From Oceanospirillaceae bacterium (GTDB lineage Bacteria > Pseudomonadota > Gammaproteobacteria > Pseudomonadales > Balneatricaceae), in assembly GCA_013215375.1 (NCBI GenBank), contig JABSRB010000041.1, forward strand, positions 1-49,574: a stretch of DNA of 49,574 bases, in the 5' to 3' direction. A program made the translations under genes and the position numbers. Numbering within the stretch: the stretch's first letter is position 1; each line of letters begins with the position of its first letter. The notes under the pieces were generated by a model that worked only from the letters and a program-made list of their open reading frames with translations, made no database searches and had not been told where the DNA came from. Positions 1 to 8,767 of this stretch are shown in pieces.

Positions 1-3
1 TCT

Positions 4-36
4 CTCGCGGTGTTTTTCGGGTCACCCCGTTGCGAG
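4..36. other. Imperfect stem-loop at window edge
   Basis: CTCGC at 4-8 pairs with GCGAG at 32-36, and GGTG at 9-12 pairs with CACC at 23-26, giving an interrupted hairpin. The rest of 1-169 holds no convincing reading frame. It may be a leader or terminator of a gene lying left of the window; this cannot be resolved from the fragment. Confidence 0.3.
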
Positions 37-169
37 GAGGCGAATTATATACAGATCAGCGAGGGCGTCAACTGTTAGTTTCATTTAATGTGAAATTGAC
101 GTTTTGTGTTCATTAAACAGCCTATTACAGCTGCTTAATCACAATATAGGGTATAACCTGATGGATTGA

Positions 170-961
170 TTACTTAACAGTATCAACATCCACTGATTCT
201 TCATCTTCATCACTTTCACTATCTGATTTTTTCCCGATGAATCTTGACATGAAAATTCCGGATTCAAACAGTAACCACATAGGCACCGCCAATAGGCTTT
301 GTGAAATCATATCGGGCGGCGTCAATAACATTCCCACGACAAAGCAGCCTACGACAATATAAGGACGCTTACTTTTTAATGCTTTTGCAGTAGTAATGCC
401 ACTCCAAATAACCAGCATAGTCGCGATAGGTATTTCAAAGACGATGCCGAAAGCAAAAAACAGCTTGAGCACAAAATCCAGATAACTCCCTATATCAGTC
501 ATGATGGCCACGTTTTCAGGACCTACTGTGGTAAAAAACCCAAACAGTAGCGGGAACACCACAAAATATGCAAACGCCAAACCAGTATAAAACAGCAAAA
601 TACTGGAGATCAATAATGGTATTGCAAAGGATCTCTCATGTTTATATAGACCAGGAGAGATAAAACTCCAGCATTGGTGCAGCAAAAACGGCATCGACAA
701 AAATAATGCAAGCACTATGGTTAATTTAAAGGGAGCAAAGAACGGGGAAGTAACGTCGGTAGCGATCATTGTTGTACCTGCGGGCAGCAGATCCGTCAAA
801 GGTTCAGACAACAACGTATATAGGTCATTGGCAAAATAGAACAAACAAAGGAAAATTGCTAAAATCGTTAACAACGCCCTTATTAAACGCTGCCTTAGCT
901 CTACTAGATGCGATGTTAAAGTTTGCTGTGCTTCTTCGTTATTACCTAGCTCTTCACTCAT
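170..961 (-). CDS. tatC: Sec-independent protein translocase subunit TatC
   Basis: Multi-spanning inner-membrane receptor of the twin-arginine pathway, which exports folded proteins carrying an RR signal. The 263-residue product has six hydrophobic segments and the family landmarks: HLVELRQRL near residues 18-26, SPGLYKHER in the first periplasmic part, FEIP in the fourth-helix region and TPPD before the fifth helix. The C-terminal tail is strongly acidic (Ser/Asp/Glu-rich) and probably cytoplasmic. The start codon overlaps the stop of tatB by 4 bases (ATGA), which suggests translational coupling. It is the last gene of tatA-tatB-tatC. Length and motifs are normal for the family. Confidence 0.97.
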   Translation of the reverse strand: MSEELGNNEEAQQTLTSHLVELRQRLIRALLTILAIFLCLFYFANDLYTLLSEPLTDLLPAGTTMIATDVTSPFFAPFKLTIVLALFLSMPFLLHQCWSFISPGLYKHERSFAIPLLISSILLFYTGLAFAYFVVFPLLFGFFTTVGPENVAIMTDIGSYLDFVLKLFFAFGIVFEIPIATMLVIWSGITTAKALKSKRPYIVVGCFVVGMLLTPPDMISQSLLAVPMWLLFESGIFMSRFIGKKSDSESDEDEESVDVDTVK

Positions 962-1311
962 TGGGGAGGATTCTTACTCAGGTCAGTTGTGAGGGGATCA
1001 GATGTTTCTGGGTCTACTTCCTTAGCTTGAACAGAGGGTGCTGGAGACGCCTCTTTTAAATCGTCCATGAAAGGCTTTTTCATTTCATCAAGTTCACTGT
1101 CTAGTTGCTCTTTAGCGACGCTCGCAGTGCGCTTCAACTCATCCAGCCTTAACTCTTCTGATATTTCAGATTGTATTCCACTGATGGTTCTTTTAGCTTT
1201 TCCCACCCAGAGCCCTAATGTTCTAACCGCCATAGGCAATTTTTCAGGACCGAGGACAACTAACGCCACCACCGCAATTAAAAGCAGCTCTGTAAAACCA
1301 ATATCAAGCAT
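958..1311 (-). CDS. tatB: Sec-independent protein translocase subunit TatB
   Basis: Single-span partner of TatC in the twin-arginine receptor complex. The 117-residue protein starts [10 protein letters not shown], with the conserved Glu8 in the transmembrane helix and a LGPEKLP hinge (about residues 20-26). An amphipathic helix follows, then a charged, Pro-rich tail expected to be cytoplasmic. It lies 3 bases after tatA and overlaps tatC by 4 bases, so the three genes form one operon. The tail is shorter than in the longest TatB proteins but within the usual range. Confidence 0.96.
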   Translation of the reverse strand: MLDIGFTELLLIAVVALVVLGPEKLPMAVRTLGLWVGKAKRTISGIQSEISEELRLDELKRTASVAKEQLDSELDEMKKPFMDDLKEASPAPSVQAKEVDPETSDPLTTDLSKNPPQ

Positions 1312-1314
1312 GAA

Positions 1315-1626
1315 TTAAGACTTTTTATCGTTTTTGTCTGTTTCTGCTGTCTCTTCTACCTTAGAAGACTCTGCACTGGACTCAACAAATTCAGCGTCTT
1401 TTTTAGATTCAAGCGCCTCAGTTTCTTGCTTGGACTCAACAGCACTTGTCTCTTTCTTCTTATCATCAGAAAGAACGCCTTCGCTCATCGCTTTTTTGAA
1501 GCCTTTTACCGCGCTCCCTAAATCACCACCAATGTTGCGCAACTTCTTTGTCCCGAACAGTAATACAACAATACCCAGCACTATCGCTAACTGCCAAAGA
1601 CTAACGCCACCAAATCCCATTTTCAC
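1315..1626 (-). CDS. tatA: Sec-independent protein translocase subunit TatA
   Basis: Pore-forming subunit of the Tat translocase. The 103-residue protein has a short N-terminal helix ([20 protein letters not shown]), the FGTKKLR hinge, an amphipathic helix ([16 protein letters not shown]) and an unusually long tail rich in Lys, Glu and Ser after residue 50. I keep the first ATG because AGAGG sits 7-8 bases upstream; the internal ATG two codons later would be too far from it. A 91-base gap separates it from hisE, enough for a separate promoter, although all these genes run the same way. Confidence 0.95.
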   Translation of the reverse strand: MKMGFGGVSLWQLAIVLGIVVLLFGTKKLRNIGGDLGSAVKGFKKAMSEGVLSDDKKKETSAVESKQETEALESKKDAEFVESSAESSKVEETAETDKNDKKS

Positions 1627-1717
1627 TACCTCTTGATTAATGTTGCACCAATGACTAGATAGCTCTATTCACCTATAATGCAATCTTATTTTTTATTTTA
1701 GAGACCCTGTATAACAG

Positions 1718-2053
1718 CTATTTTTCTGTTCTAGAAGCTTTTTCTGCTAAGCCAGACAAATCAAAGCGACGCGCCAGCTCTTCAATCACGCTTTCAGGAC
1801 GCTCTCCTAAATGGGAAAGCATGACTAAAGAGTGAAACCAAAGATCAGCAGTTTCATAAATCAAATCTTTGTTGTTGCCGCTAACTTGAGCATCTTTTGC
1901 TGCAATTATTACCTCGACGCCCTCTTCACCCACTTTCTCTAATATCTTATTAAGACCTTTCTCATGTAAGCTTGCAACATATGAAGTCTCGCTATCTGCG
2001 TGCTTGCGCTCTTCTAGGATATTTCCTAACTGTGTTAATACATCACTCATCAT
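1718..2053 (-). CDS. hisE: Phosphoribosyl-ATP pyrophosphatase HisE
   Basis: Second step of histidine synthesis: hydrolyses phosphoribosyl-ATP to phosphoribosyl-AMP and pyrophosphate in the cytoplasm. The all-alpha NTP-pyrophosphohydrolase fold is shown by the [11 protein letters not shown] and [13 protein letters not shown] segments, which carry the acidic metal ligands. A longer frame extends upstream into hisI, but the ATG pair at 2048-2053 preceded by TAGGTTA is the likely start, giving about 110 residues, normal for stand-alone HisE. It follows hisI by only a few bases. The separate hisI and hisE genes (not fused as in enterics) match the Pseudomonas arrangement. Confidence 0.95.
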   Translation of the reverse strand: MMSDVLTQLGNILEERKHADSETSYVASLHEKGLNKILEKVGEEGVEVIIAAKDAQVSGNNKDLIYETADLWFHSLVMLSHLGERPESVIEELARRFDLSGLAEKASRTEK

Positions 2054-2057
2054 TAAC

Positions 2058-2456
2058 CTACTTTTGATAGATAGTGCTTGGATCTTTAATGACCGGGGCA
2101 TCAATTTTCCAAACCCCATCTTTTAATACTGAATAAAAGCAACTTTCACGACCGGTATGACAGGCTATCTCTCCGATCTGTTCGACACTAAGCAACAGCA
2201 CATCTTGGTCACAATCAATGCGCAACTCATGCAACTTTTGCACATGTCCCGACTCTTCACCTTTTTTCCATAACTTAGCACGCGACCTAGACCAGTATAC
2301 AGCGCGCTGCAGAGAAACGGTAAGCTGTAGCGCCTCTCTGTTCATCCAGGCAACCATTAGCACTTTGCCTGTTTTATAATCTTGTGCGATGGCGGGTATC
2401 AGCCCTTTCTCATCCCACTTTAAACCATCTAGCCACTGATCTGTTGCTGTCTTCAT
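2058..2456 (-). CDS. hisI: Phosphoribosyl-AMP cyclohydrolase HisI
   Basis: Third step of histidine synthesis: opens the purine ring of phosphoribosyl-AMP. The 132-residue zinc enzyme shows the full set of landmarks: [17 protein letters not shown], the DCDQD metal site and [11 protein letters not shown] with the zinc cysteines. Length is typical of the monofunctional enzyme. It lies between ubiB (upstream) and hisE (downstream) on the minus strand, an order shared with Pseudomonas. Nothing is missing. Confidence 0.97.
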   Translation of the reverse strand: MKTATDQWLDGLKWDEKGLIPAIAQDYKTGKVLMVAWMNREALQLTVSLQRAVYWSRSRAKLWKKGEESGHVQKLHELRIDCDQDVLLLSVEQIGEIACHTGRESCFYSVLKDGVWKIDAPVIKDPSTIYQK

Positions 2457-2504
2457 CTTTGCTATCTTCTATTTAAAATTTTGAGGCTTATCTTAAAACC
2501 TGTA

Positions 2505-4133
2505 TTAACGACTTATTATGAATACGGCTAGAGCAGCCAGAGCCCACCCCTGCCACTCCAGTTGCTGCATGACTATTTTGGCAGGCTCATAGCCAAACCA
2601 AAGAGCCGCCAATATTGCCGCTCCAGATAAAAACACTTTTTTCCGCAGTGCTTTTGCATCAAGTTGACGCTTTAATTCTTGTTGCACTATCATCTGCTGG
2701 GTAAATACTTGCTGCTGCTTACTTTGCTGTAACACATCATAGGCAAGTTGTGGTAACTGAGGGAGTTTCTCTATCCAATCCGGCGCCTGTTGCAGCATCG
2801 TCTTTAAGACCGCTTTGGGGCCAACGCGCTCTTTCATCCAGCGTTCAAGGTAGGGTTTTCCGGTTTGCCAGAGATCCAATTCTGGATATAACTGACGGCC
2901 CAGTCCCTCAATGTTTAATAAAGTTTTTTGTAACAGCACCAATTGCGGCTGCACTTCCATATTAAAGCGCCTAGCGGTTTGAAACAGACCCAACAACACT
3001 TGGCCGAATGAGATATCTTTTAATGGCTTTTCAAATATAGGCTCACAAACACTGCGTATGGCCGTTTCAAACGCCGTCACATTGGTATGAGGCGGCACCC
3101 AGCCAGAATCGATATGCAATTGTGCTACTTGGCGATAGTCTCTAGTGAAAAATGCCAGTAAATTACGCGCCAAATAACTTTGATCTTCCAGCGTTAACGA
3201 GCCCACAATACCAAAGTCTACCGCGATATATTTTGGGTCAGCACCGTTTTCTGGGGAGACAAAAATGTTACCAGGATGCATATCTGCATGAAAAAAACTG
3301 TCGCGAAATACTTGCGTGAAAAAAATCTCAACGCCTCTCTCGGCGAGTAATTTCATATTCACATTGTGTTTTTCTAGCTGCTCGATATCGGCGACAGGTA
3401 TACCGACAATCTGTTCCATTACCAGTACATTTTGGCGAGTATAATCCCAGTATATCTCAGGAATATACAACATCTCAGACTGATCAAAATTACGCCTAAG
3501 CTGGGATGCATTAGCCGCTTCTTTACGTAAATCTAGCTCATCGGCGAGACTTAATTCGTATTCACCCACTACTTCAACTAAATGTAGGCGCTTCCCTTCA
3601 GACCAAACCGATTCAATGAAACGGGCCATAGTAAACAACAGCGCCACATCTTTTTTGATGATTTTATCTATACCCGGGCGGATTACTTTTACCACCGCTT
3701 TTTCACCGGAGAAAAGCACCGTAGTGTGTACTTGAGCAACCGAGGCTGAAGCCAAGGGTTGGGCGTCGAATTCTGCAAACAATTCCGATACAGGCTTGCC
3801 TAACGCTTTCTCGATAATTGCGACCGCTTGGTCACTTGAAAACGCAGGTACTCTATCTTGTAAATACTTAAGCTCATCTGCAACATCAAGAGGCAGCAGA
3901 TCCCGCCGGGTAGACAGCACTTGGCCAAATTTTATAAATACGGGCCCTAAGCTTTCTAGTGCTAAGCGCAATCGTTCACCACGCGGCAGCCTTGCCGGCA
4001 CTAAATAGCGCCACGGCATCAAACAAATGAGTACTTTTAAGTACCAGGGAAGGGGTAGCGCGTCAAAAAAAGTATCTAGACGATAGCGTATGAAAATAAA
4101 GCCAATTTTAAGACTTCTAAAGAGACGTTGCAC
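2505..4133 (-). CDS. ubiB: Ubiquinone biosynthesis atypical kinase UbiB
   Basis: ABC1/ADCK-family protein needed for ubiquinone synthesis at the inner membrane, believed to act as an ATPase/kinase that helps extract or present lipid intermediates. The 542-residue product has the diagnostic KxGQ motif ([16 protein letters not shown]), the ATP-binding lysine region AVVKVIRPG, the catalytic-loop equivalent [10 protein letters not shown] and the metal site AVDFGIVG. Two hydrophobic segments close the C-terminus (after about residue 500). In many relatives ubiE and ubiJ lie just upstream; here a diguanylate cyclase gene takes that place, so the locus has been rearranged. Confidence 0.96.
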   Translation of the reverse strand: MQRLFRSLKIGFIFIRYRLDTFFDALPLPWYLKVLICLMPWRYLVPARLPRGERLRLALESLGPVFIKFGQVLSTRRDLLPLDVADELKYLQDRVPAFSSDQAVAIIEKALGKPVSELFAEFDAQPLASASVAQVHTTVLFSGEKAVVKVIRPGIDKIIKKDVALLFTMARFIESVWSEGKRLHLVEVVGEYELSLADELDLRKEAANASQLRRNFDQSEMLYIPEIYWDYTRQNVLVMEQIVGIPVADIEQLEKHNVNMKLLAERGVEIFFTQVFRDSFFHADMHPGNIFVSPENGADPKYIAVDFGIVGSLTLEDQSYLARNLLAFFTRDYRQVAQLHIDSGWVPPHTNVTAFETAIRSVCEPIFEKPLKDISFGQVLLGLFQTARRFNMEVQPQLVLLQKTLLNIEGLGRQLYPELDLWQTGKPYLERWMKERVGPKAVLKTMLQQAPDWIEKLPQLPQLAYDVLQQSKQQQVFTQQMIVQQELKRQLDAKALRKKVFLSGAAILAALWFGYEPAKIVMQQLEWQGWALAALAVFIISR

Positions 4134-4213
4134 TACTAAGACACCTTAATGGTTACTGCTTATTAAAATTGCTTAACTATACAGAGCAAACGCGCAAAAT
4201 CTATTAATAATGA

Positions 4214-5671
4214 TCAACCAATGCAAACATTATTGCGGCCGTTTTCTTTGGCTTTATATAAAGCCGCATCAGCGCGCAAAAACAAACTTTCAATACCGTC
4301 TCCTACAACGGCTTCGCTAACACCAAAAGACATTGAGATGCTAATAGGCTCACCGCGAAAGTTAAACGGGCTTTTACACAATAGACGACGAATTTTGTTC
4401 ATCGCTTCAGCTGCTTGAGTTGCGTTAGTTGAAGGTAATATCACCGCAAATTCTTCCCCACCATAACGTGTGACAAAATCCGCATTACGTGTACCTTTAT
4501 CGAGTATCTTAGCCACCAAACTCAACACTTTATCACCAGCTAAGTGCCCATAACTGTCATTGACGCGTTTAAAATGATCCAAGTCACAAATCACTAACGT
4601 CAGTTGTTTTTGGTAGCGCCCAAACTGTTCTATCTGGTGCGCCATAATTTCATTATAAGCGGTTCTATTTGGTAAGCCCGTCAATGCATCTAATCGCGCT
4701 TGTTTACGCTCTTCCACGATAAAGTCTTGTACTTTTTCCGCCTCTTTTTCCATTATATTGACACGCAGTTTTAGCGCGTTATAACTCGCCAACAACGAAT
4801 CTTCTCGCTTTACTTCTTCAGCTTTTATAGAGTCGACTGCCCCAACAATATGAGAGAGCTGGACAGAGAGCTCTTCTTTCAACACTTCGATCTGCGTTGC
4901 TTGCGCTACGCTTTCACGTATATTTATTACGCTATCGCGTATAGCGCCATCAGCCACGCTGCGAATTTTAGCGCTATTACTATCGACAATTTGTGTCTTA
5001 GAAATAAACCCTTGAACTTCACTTAATTGCTTATTTAAACTCTGTAAATAATTACTAAAATCTTCGCCTTTAGTCGCCTTTTCAGTTTCTAAAAAGCTAG
5101 TTATTTTATTAATCACTTCTGGGATTTTATCTAATTCAAGCCCTTGTTCAAGCTCTGTAATTAGTACTTTGTATCTAACCAAGTTAGTTTTTGAAGGAGA
5201 TATGAGTCCAAGTAACTGGATAAACTCTGCCGTCACTTTCTTCAGTGAGTCAGCATTACCATCTTCTGATAAAGACTGGACGCTCAGTTTGTTAGTGGTT
5301 AGCTGGATATCAAGAAGCAATTTAAATTTAGCAGGCAACCCATACAGTGACTTATCTTTATCTTTAAAAGCTTCTGTCACAATTTTGAGTTGTTTTTGTT
5401 GCGGGTCGGCGAAGTCGCCGTGTTTGAGCTCACGTAACCAGGTAGAACTGATAGTCAGAAAATCTTGGGCGTTCTCATGACGCTCTAAATGCAGAACATG
5501 TATGCCCTGCTCGATTTTTTTTACGATCTCTTCTGGCACAACATCTTCAGAGTTCATCATATGCGTGCGTAGCTGGCTAAGGCTTTGATCTAAGGCTGCA
5601 CTTTGCCCTTCTAAACCACGACAAACAACACGCAGTAAATTAAATAGAGACTCTCCTATCCCTTCAATCAT
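4214..5671 (-). CDS. dgcP: DgcP-type diguanylate cyclase (GGDEF)
   Basis: Makes cyclic-di-GMP from two GTP. The chosen ATG at 5669-5671 has a purine-rich AGAGAAG site upstream and gives 485 residues; the frame continues 11 codons upstream without a good site. Residues 1-310 are soluble, helical and coiled-coil-like with no membrane span. The C-terminal GGDEF domain has GGEEF at 405-409 and an intact RxxD product-inhibition site (RNAD, 396-399), so it looks active and feedback-inhibited. No EAL or HD-GYP domain is present. In Pseudomonas the polar-localised cyclase DgcP lies next to dsbA and the cytochrome c4 gene, as here. The DgcP name rests on this context and architecture, not on alignment. 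Confidence 0.8.
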   Translation of the reverse strand: MIEGIGESLFNLLRVVCRGLEGQSAALDQSLSQLRTHMMNSEDVVPEEIVKKIEQGIHVLHLERHENAQDFLTISSTWLRELKHGDFADPQQKQLKIVTEAFKDKDKSLYGLPAKFKLLLDIQLTTNKLSVQSLSEDGNADSLKKVTAEFIQLLGLISPSKTNLVRYKVLITELEQGLELDKIPEVINKITSFLETEKATKGEDFSNYLQSLNKQLSEVQGFISKTQIVDSNSAKIRSVADGAIRDSVINIRESVAQATQIEVLKEELSVQLSHIVGAVDSIKAEEVKREDSLLASYNALKLRVNIMEKEAEKVQDFIVEERKQARLDALTGLPNRTAYNEIMAHQIEQFGRYQKQLTLVICDLDHFKRVNDSYGHLAGDKVLSLVAKILDKGTRNADFVTRYGGEEFAVILPSTNATQAAEAMNKIRRLLCKSPFNFRGEPISISMSFGVSEAVVGDGIESLFLRADAALYKAKENGRNNVCIG

Positions 5672-5903
5672 AATGACTTCTCTTCTCTGAATATAAAATA
5701 ACAAAAAATATTGTGTACTCTACCTATATCAAAAACAAGCTGGATAGAGTCAATCAAACTGAGTTCTTCCTTGCTACGAAGCCATCATGTCAAAATAAAT
5801 AGAACTCTTATTTCCACTGAACGATCTTTTTAAAGAGAATGTTCTATAACCTAGATTCAACAGTTACATAAAGAATATAGGTTTAATGTCTGTATCGCAT
5901 AAC

Positions 5904-5943
5904 AAAAAGGGCAAAACGCGCTTAATAATAGCGCACTTGCCCT
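5904..5943 (-). terminator. Rho-independent terminator after dsbA
   Basis: Read on the minus strand just past the dsbA stop, AGGGCAA pairs with TTGCCCT around an inner GCGC pairing, followed by a run of T. It should end dsbA transcription before the dgcP promoter. The remainder of 5672-5953 is AT-rich and would hold the dgcP promoter; I see no gene there. Confidence 0.8.
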
Positions 5944-5953
5944 ATTGTTAGAA

Positions 5954-6799
5954 TTAATTTTTTGCCTGATTCTCCTTCGCAATTAAAAACTCTACGACTT
6001 CAAGCATGTGATCAAAGCCCTTAGAGGCGGTTACCCTATACTTATCGTTAACGACTATCGTAGGCACACTATTGATACCCATATCATCTGCTTTTTTCTT
6101 CGCTTTCTTTAACGCAGAAGTCATAGAAAAAGATTCGAGACGTTTATTAAAATTCTTAGTCTCAACACCCGCAGCTGAGAGTATTTCTTTTAAGGTGTCG
6201 TTATCTCTAATGCCGCCACGCGCAGACTTAGCCACGTTTAACAGCGCCCAACCTTTCTCATCTGCCTCACATACAACCTTATTTAAGTACTTAGTCGTTG
6301 CAGCCACATCAAAAGCGCGGTTCGCTTTGATGCTTTGCTCTTCCGCCCGATCAACCAACTTGTTTATTTCAACATTACAAGCTAACGGGTCATTCTTGAG
6401 CTTGTCCAAATCTTTTAATGATGGGGCTATACGTCCATATTTGTGATAAAAACCAAACATAGTCTCATCGACAGATTTTTGCATATCTACTTGTTTGCCC
6501 ACATAGTATGCCATTTGCGCTAAGGTCTGATTTTTCCCACGGGTACTAAAAGCAACAGGCACTCTGTCAAACGCAACATCCTCTTTTTTCTCCTCAAGCC
6601 ATTTTTCCAGCTTAGGTTCAAAGTTGTTACAATGAGGACACCAATAGCCAAAATACTCAGTGACTTGCACTTTATCACTGCTATTAGAGGTTGCCGCGCC
6701 TGTTAATACATAATCATCACCCGCTTTAAAGTCAGCCGCAACGACTAAGCCAGAAAATGCAATTGAAAGCGCAGTAACTAATAATTTTTGATACATCAT
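5954..6799 (-). CDS. dsbA: Thiol:disulfide interchange protein DsbA, enlarged
   Basis: Periplasmic oxidase that introduces disulfide bonds into exported proteins. A signal peptide (cleavage likely after VVAA, near residue 22) precedes the thioredoxin fold with the CPHC active site at 54-57 and the cis-proline in SVPT (P246). At 281 residues it is about 70 longer than common DsbA proteins: the helical insert (about 120-200) is enlarged and carries two further cysteines, C141 and C177. Whether they pair is unknown. It has its own terminator and a separate upstream region, so it is probably monocistronic. The neighbouring cytochrome c4 gene also needs a thiol-controlled periplasm, which fits the conserved context. 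Confidence 0.92.
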   Translation of the reverse strand: MMYQKLLVTALSIAFSGLVVAADFKAGDDYVLTGAATSNSSDKVQVTEYFGYWCPHCNNFEPKLEKWLEEKKEDVAFDRVPVAFSTRGKNQTLAQMAYYVGKQVDMQKSVDETMFGFYHKYGRIAPSLKDLDKLKNDPLACNVEINKLVDRAEEQSIKANRAFDVAATTKYLNKVVCEADEKGWALLNVAKSARGGIRDNDTLKEILSAAGVETKNFNKRLESFSMTSALKKAKKKADDMGINSVPTIVVNDKYRVTASKGFDHMLEVVEFLIAKENQAKN

Positions 6800-6953
6800 T
6801 TGAAATCCTTATATTTATTTATATCACTCAGATACGACTGAATAATAAAATAAAAGTTCTTATAAAACCCGAGTATATGCACAATACTGCAATGGTTAAT
6901 CAAATATCCAGCACTCATGGCAAGCAACCCTGTTATACCGACATCCTATGCAT

Positions 6954-6983
6954 AAAAAAAGGCAGCTCTAAGCTGCCTTTTTT
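6954..6983. terminator. Bidirectional-type terminator after cytochrome c4 gene
   Basis: A7 tract, GGCAGCT at 6961-6967, a 3-base loop, AGCTGCC at 6971-6977, then T6. It lies 18 bases past the cytochrome gene on the minus strand and could work in both directions. Confidence 0.9.
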
Positions 6984-7000
6984 AAGCGTTAATCAGGCCT

Positions 7001-7603
7001 TTAATATAAGCCCTGAATGTAACTAGCGACTGCTTTAATCTCAACGTCACTCAAACGTGCTGCGATGTCACGCATCATACTGTTTGGGTCATTGGTTCTA
7101 GACACCGTCCTAAAACTCTTTAGCTGCTTTTCAGTGTAAGCTGCGTGCTGCCCGCTCAATGCAGGATAACCAGCAGTTGGCAGGCCTTGCCCTTTAGCGC
7201 CATGACAAGCAGTACATGCTGCAACTTGTTTACTGGCAATTCCAGAGCGATAAATACTTTGCCCCAATTCAAGCTGATCCGCAGCTGTTTTACCACCTAG
7301 TATTTTTTTACTGGTGTAATAGGCGGCGATATCTTCTATATCTTGCTCATTTTTACCATCGAGCTGACCGGCCATTTCAGGAACAGAGCGCTCATCAGAT
7401 TGTATAGCAAGCATTTGTTTTATAAGATATTTTTCATTCTGCCCGGCTAATTTTGGAAAGGTGCCGACCTCGCTGTTTCCATCCGCACCGTGACAGGCGC
7501 CACAAGCTACCGATTTTTCTTTGCCGGCCGCAGCATCACCTGCTGCATAGGCATAAGTAGATATTGTAAGGCTTAAAGCCAAACCAATAATAAGCTTATT
7601 CAT
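7001..7603 (-). CDS. Dihaem cytochrome c4
   Basis: Periplasmic electron carrier feeding terminal oxidases such as cbb3. A signal peptide ends at AYA (about residue 20). Two tandem class I cytochrome domains follow, with haem motifs CGACH (34-38) and CTACH (130-134) and distal methionines M77 (PEMAGQL) and M176 or M177 (SMMRDIA). The 200-residue length is standard for cytochrome c4. It is divergent from engB across a 198-base region that must carry both promoters. The same neighbours (dsbA on one side, engB and polA on the other) occur in Pseudomonas. Confidence 0.95.
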   Translation of the reverse strand: MNKLIIGLALSLTISTYAYAAGDAAAGKEKSVACGACHGADGNSEVGTFPKLAGQNEKYLIKQMLAIQSDERSVPEMAGQLDGKNEQDIEDIAAYYTSKKILGGKTAADQLELGQSIYRSGIASKQVAACTACHGAKGQGLPTAGYPALSGQHAAYTEKQLKSFRTVSRTNDPNSMMRDIAARLSDVEIKAVASYIQGLY

Positions 7604-7688
7604 AATTAACAGACACTCTCATCATAAAATACACGATTATTTGTACTCTTAATCGCACAAAATAGTACAATTGGAGCCAAATTATTAT

Positions 7689-7757
7689 TTATCTGCAGTA
7701 AACCTATCTACTGCAAGGTTATTATTTCTGCAGTATACAACAATATTTCTGCAAGCT
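7689..7757. repeat. Four spaced CTGCA motifs between cytochrome c4 and engB
   Basis: CTGCA occurs at 7693, 7711, 7728 and 7749, mostly as ATTTCTGCA(G/A) or close to it, at steps of 18, 17 and 21 bases in an AT-rich stretch between two divergent genes. The spacing could suit a protein binding successive sites, but no known operator was recognised. Confidence 0.35.
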
Positions 7758-7801
7758 GGAACGAATAATTTCGTTTAGGCCTATTTTGGGAAAGATATTT
7801 A

Positions 7802-8440
7802 ATGTCAGATCGTGAAAACAAAATTTTTTACAATACCGCTAAATTTCAAATTAGCGCAAGTAAACTCAGCCAGTGCCCAGATGACTCTGGTGCTGAAGTT
7901 GCTTTTGCCGGCCGCTCAAACGCCGGTAAATCCAGTGCTATAAACGCATTAACCAACAACAAGAAGTTAGCTCGCACCTCTAAAACACCTGGGCGCACCC
8001 AGCTGATCAATTTCTTTTCCTTAAATATTGATAACAGAAGGATAGTCGACCTACCTGGATATGGCTATGCGAAAGTACCTATCGCCATGAAAGAGCACTG
8101 GCAGAAACACTTAGATCAGTATTTACAGCAGCGTGAGAGCTTGCGCGGTGTAGTATTGGTAATGGATATACGCCACCCAATGAAAGAGTTTGATCACATG
8201 ATGGTTGATTGGTGCGAGTCCACCCAAGTTCCCCTGCATGTCATCCTCACAAAGTCAGACAAGCTCAAGCGTGGTCCTGCACAAGCTACTTTATTAGGTT
8301 TACGCAAAGAGCTAACACAAGTGCTTGGCGATAAAGTGACGATACAGACGTTCTCTTCACTTAAATTCGATGGCGTAGACTTATTGAGAGATCAATTAGA
8401 TGTATGGCTAGAAGCAGATTCAGAGGTTTTTGAAGGATAA
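7802..8440 (+). CDS. engB: Ribosome biogenesis GTP-binding protein EngB/YihA
   Basis: Small GTPase required for assembly of the large ribosomal subunit. The 212-residue protein has the P-loop GRSNAGKS at 37-44, the switch I region GRTQLINFF, the G3 motif [10 protein letters not shown], the G4 motif TKSDKL and a G5-like SSLK. Length is typical. It is divergent from the cytochrome c4 gene and convergent with polA across 327 bases of non-coding DNA. The first ATG is used; it directly follows an AAAGATATTT leader with no strong ribosome site. Confidence 0.96.
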   Translation: MSDRENKIFYNTAKFQISASKLSQCPDDSGAEVAFAGRSNAGKSSAINALTNNKKLARTSKTPGRTQLINFFSLNIDNRRIVDLPGYGYAKVPIAMKEHWQKHLDQYLQQRESLRGVVLVMDIRHPMKEFDHMMVDWCESTQVPLHVILTKSDKLKRGPAQATLLGLRKELTQVLGDKVTIQTFSSLKFDGVDLLRDQLDVWLEADSEVFEG

Positions 8441-8519
8441 AAAAAATGGGCCCCAGCACAGTGTTTGGATAACTCATAAATATAATCTGTACTGAGGCTA
8501 TTAAGCAAATATATAACGC

Positions 8520-8556
8520 ATACAGCTTAAGTAAGGGGAAGTTGCCTAAGCTGTAT
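8520..8556. repeat. Perfect 10-bp inverted repeat in engB-polA gap
   Basis: ATACAGCTTA and TAAGCTGTAT flank a 17-base loop containing AAGGGGAAG. It could be the body of a small RNA or part of the engB terminator, but the T-run lies some 17 bases further on. Confidence 0.6.
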
Positions 8557-8713
8557 AATTATGACCAGTACTTATTTTTTTAGTTCAGATTATTGTTCAA
8601 AAAATCTTAAATATTTTCATACCCCTTATTTTTCAAAAACTTACCTATAAAACCAACTCAATAATCACTCAACAGACACAACATATGGGCTTAAACAGCG
8701 ATCAGACCACCAT

Positions 8714-8746
8714 ATCTGGGACTGTAATTTTCTTTTAGCCCCAGAT
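8714..8746 (-). terminator. Possible polA terminator stem
   Basis: ATCTGGG at 8714-8720 pairs with CCCAGAT at 8740-8746 around an AT-rich 19-base loop, 22 bases past the polA stop. It lacks a clear T-run on the minus strand, so it may be weak or be another structured element. Confidence 0.4.
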
Positions 8747-8767
8747 CTATCGTTAGTACCCGCTTAA

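Larger units (their letters stand above)
8441..8767. ncRNA. engB-polA intergenic region, possible small-RNA locus
   Basis: This 327-base gap has no plausible reading frame. On the plus strand it has a perfect TATAAT at 8481-8486 (no good -35 at 17 bases), then a perfect 10-bp inverted repeat (ATACAGCTTA at 8520-8529, TAAGCTGTAT at 8547-8556) and a T7 stretch near 8574-8580. The same locus encodes Spot 42 in enterics and ErsA in Pseudomonas. I see no primary-sequence match to Spot 42, so the RNA call is positional inference; strand is not settled. Confidence 0.35.

Noticed and set aside
8481-8486. TATAAT with TTGGAT at 8465-8470 as a standard promoter
   Set aside because: The spacing is only 10 bases; a sigma-70 pair needs about 17. 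The -10 alone is kept as weak evidence for the sRNA locus.
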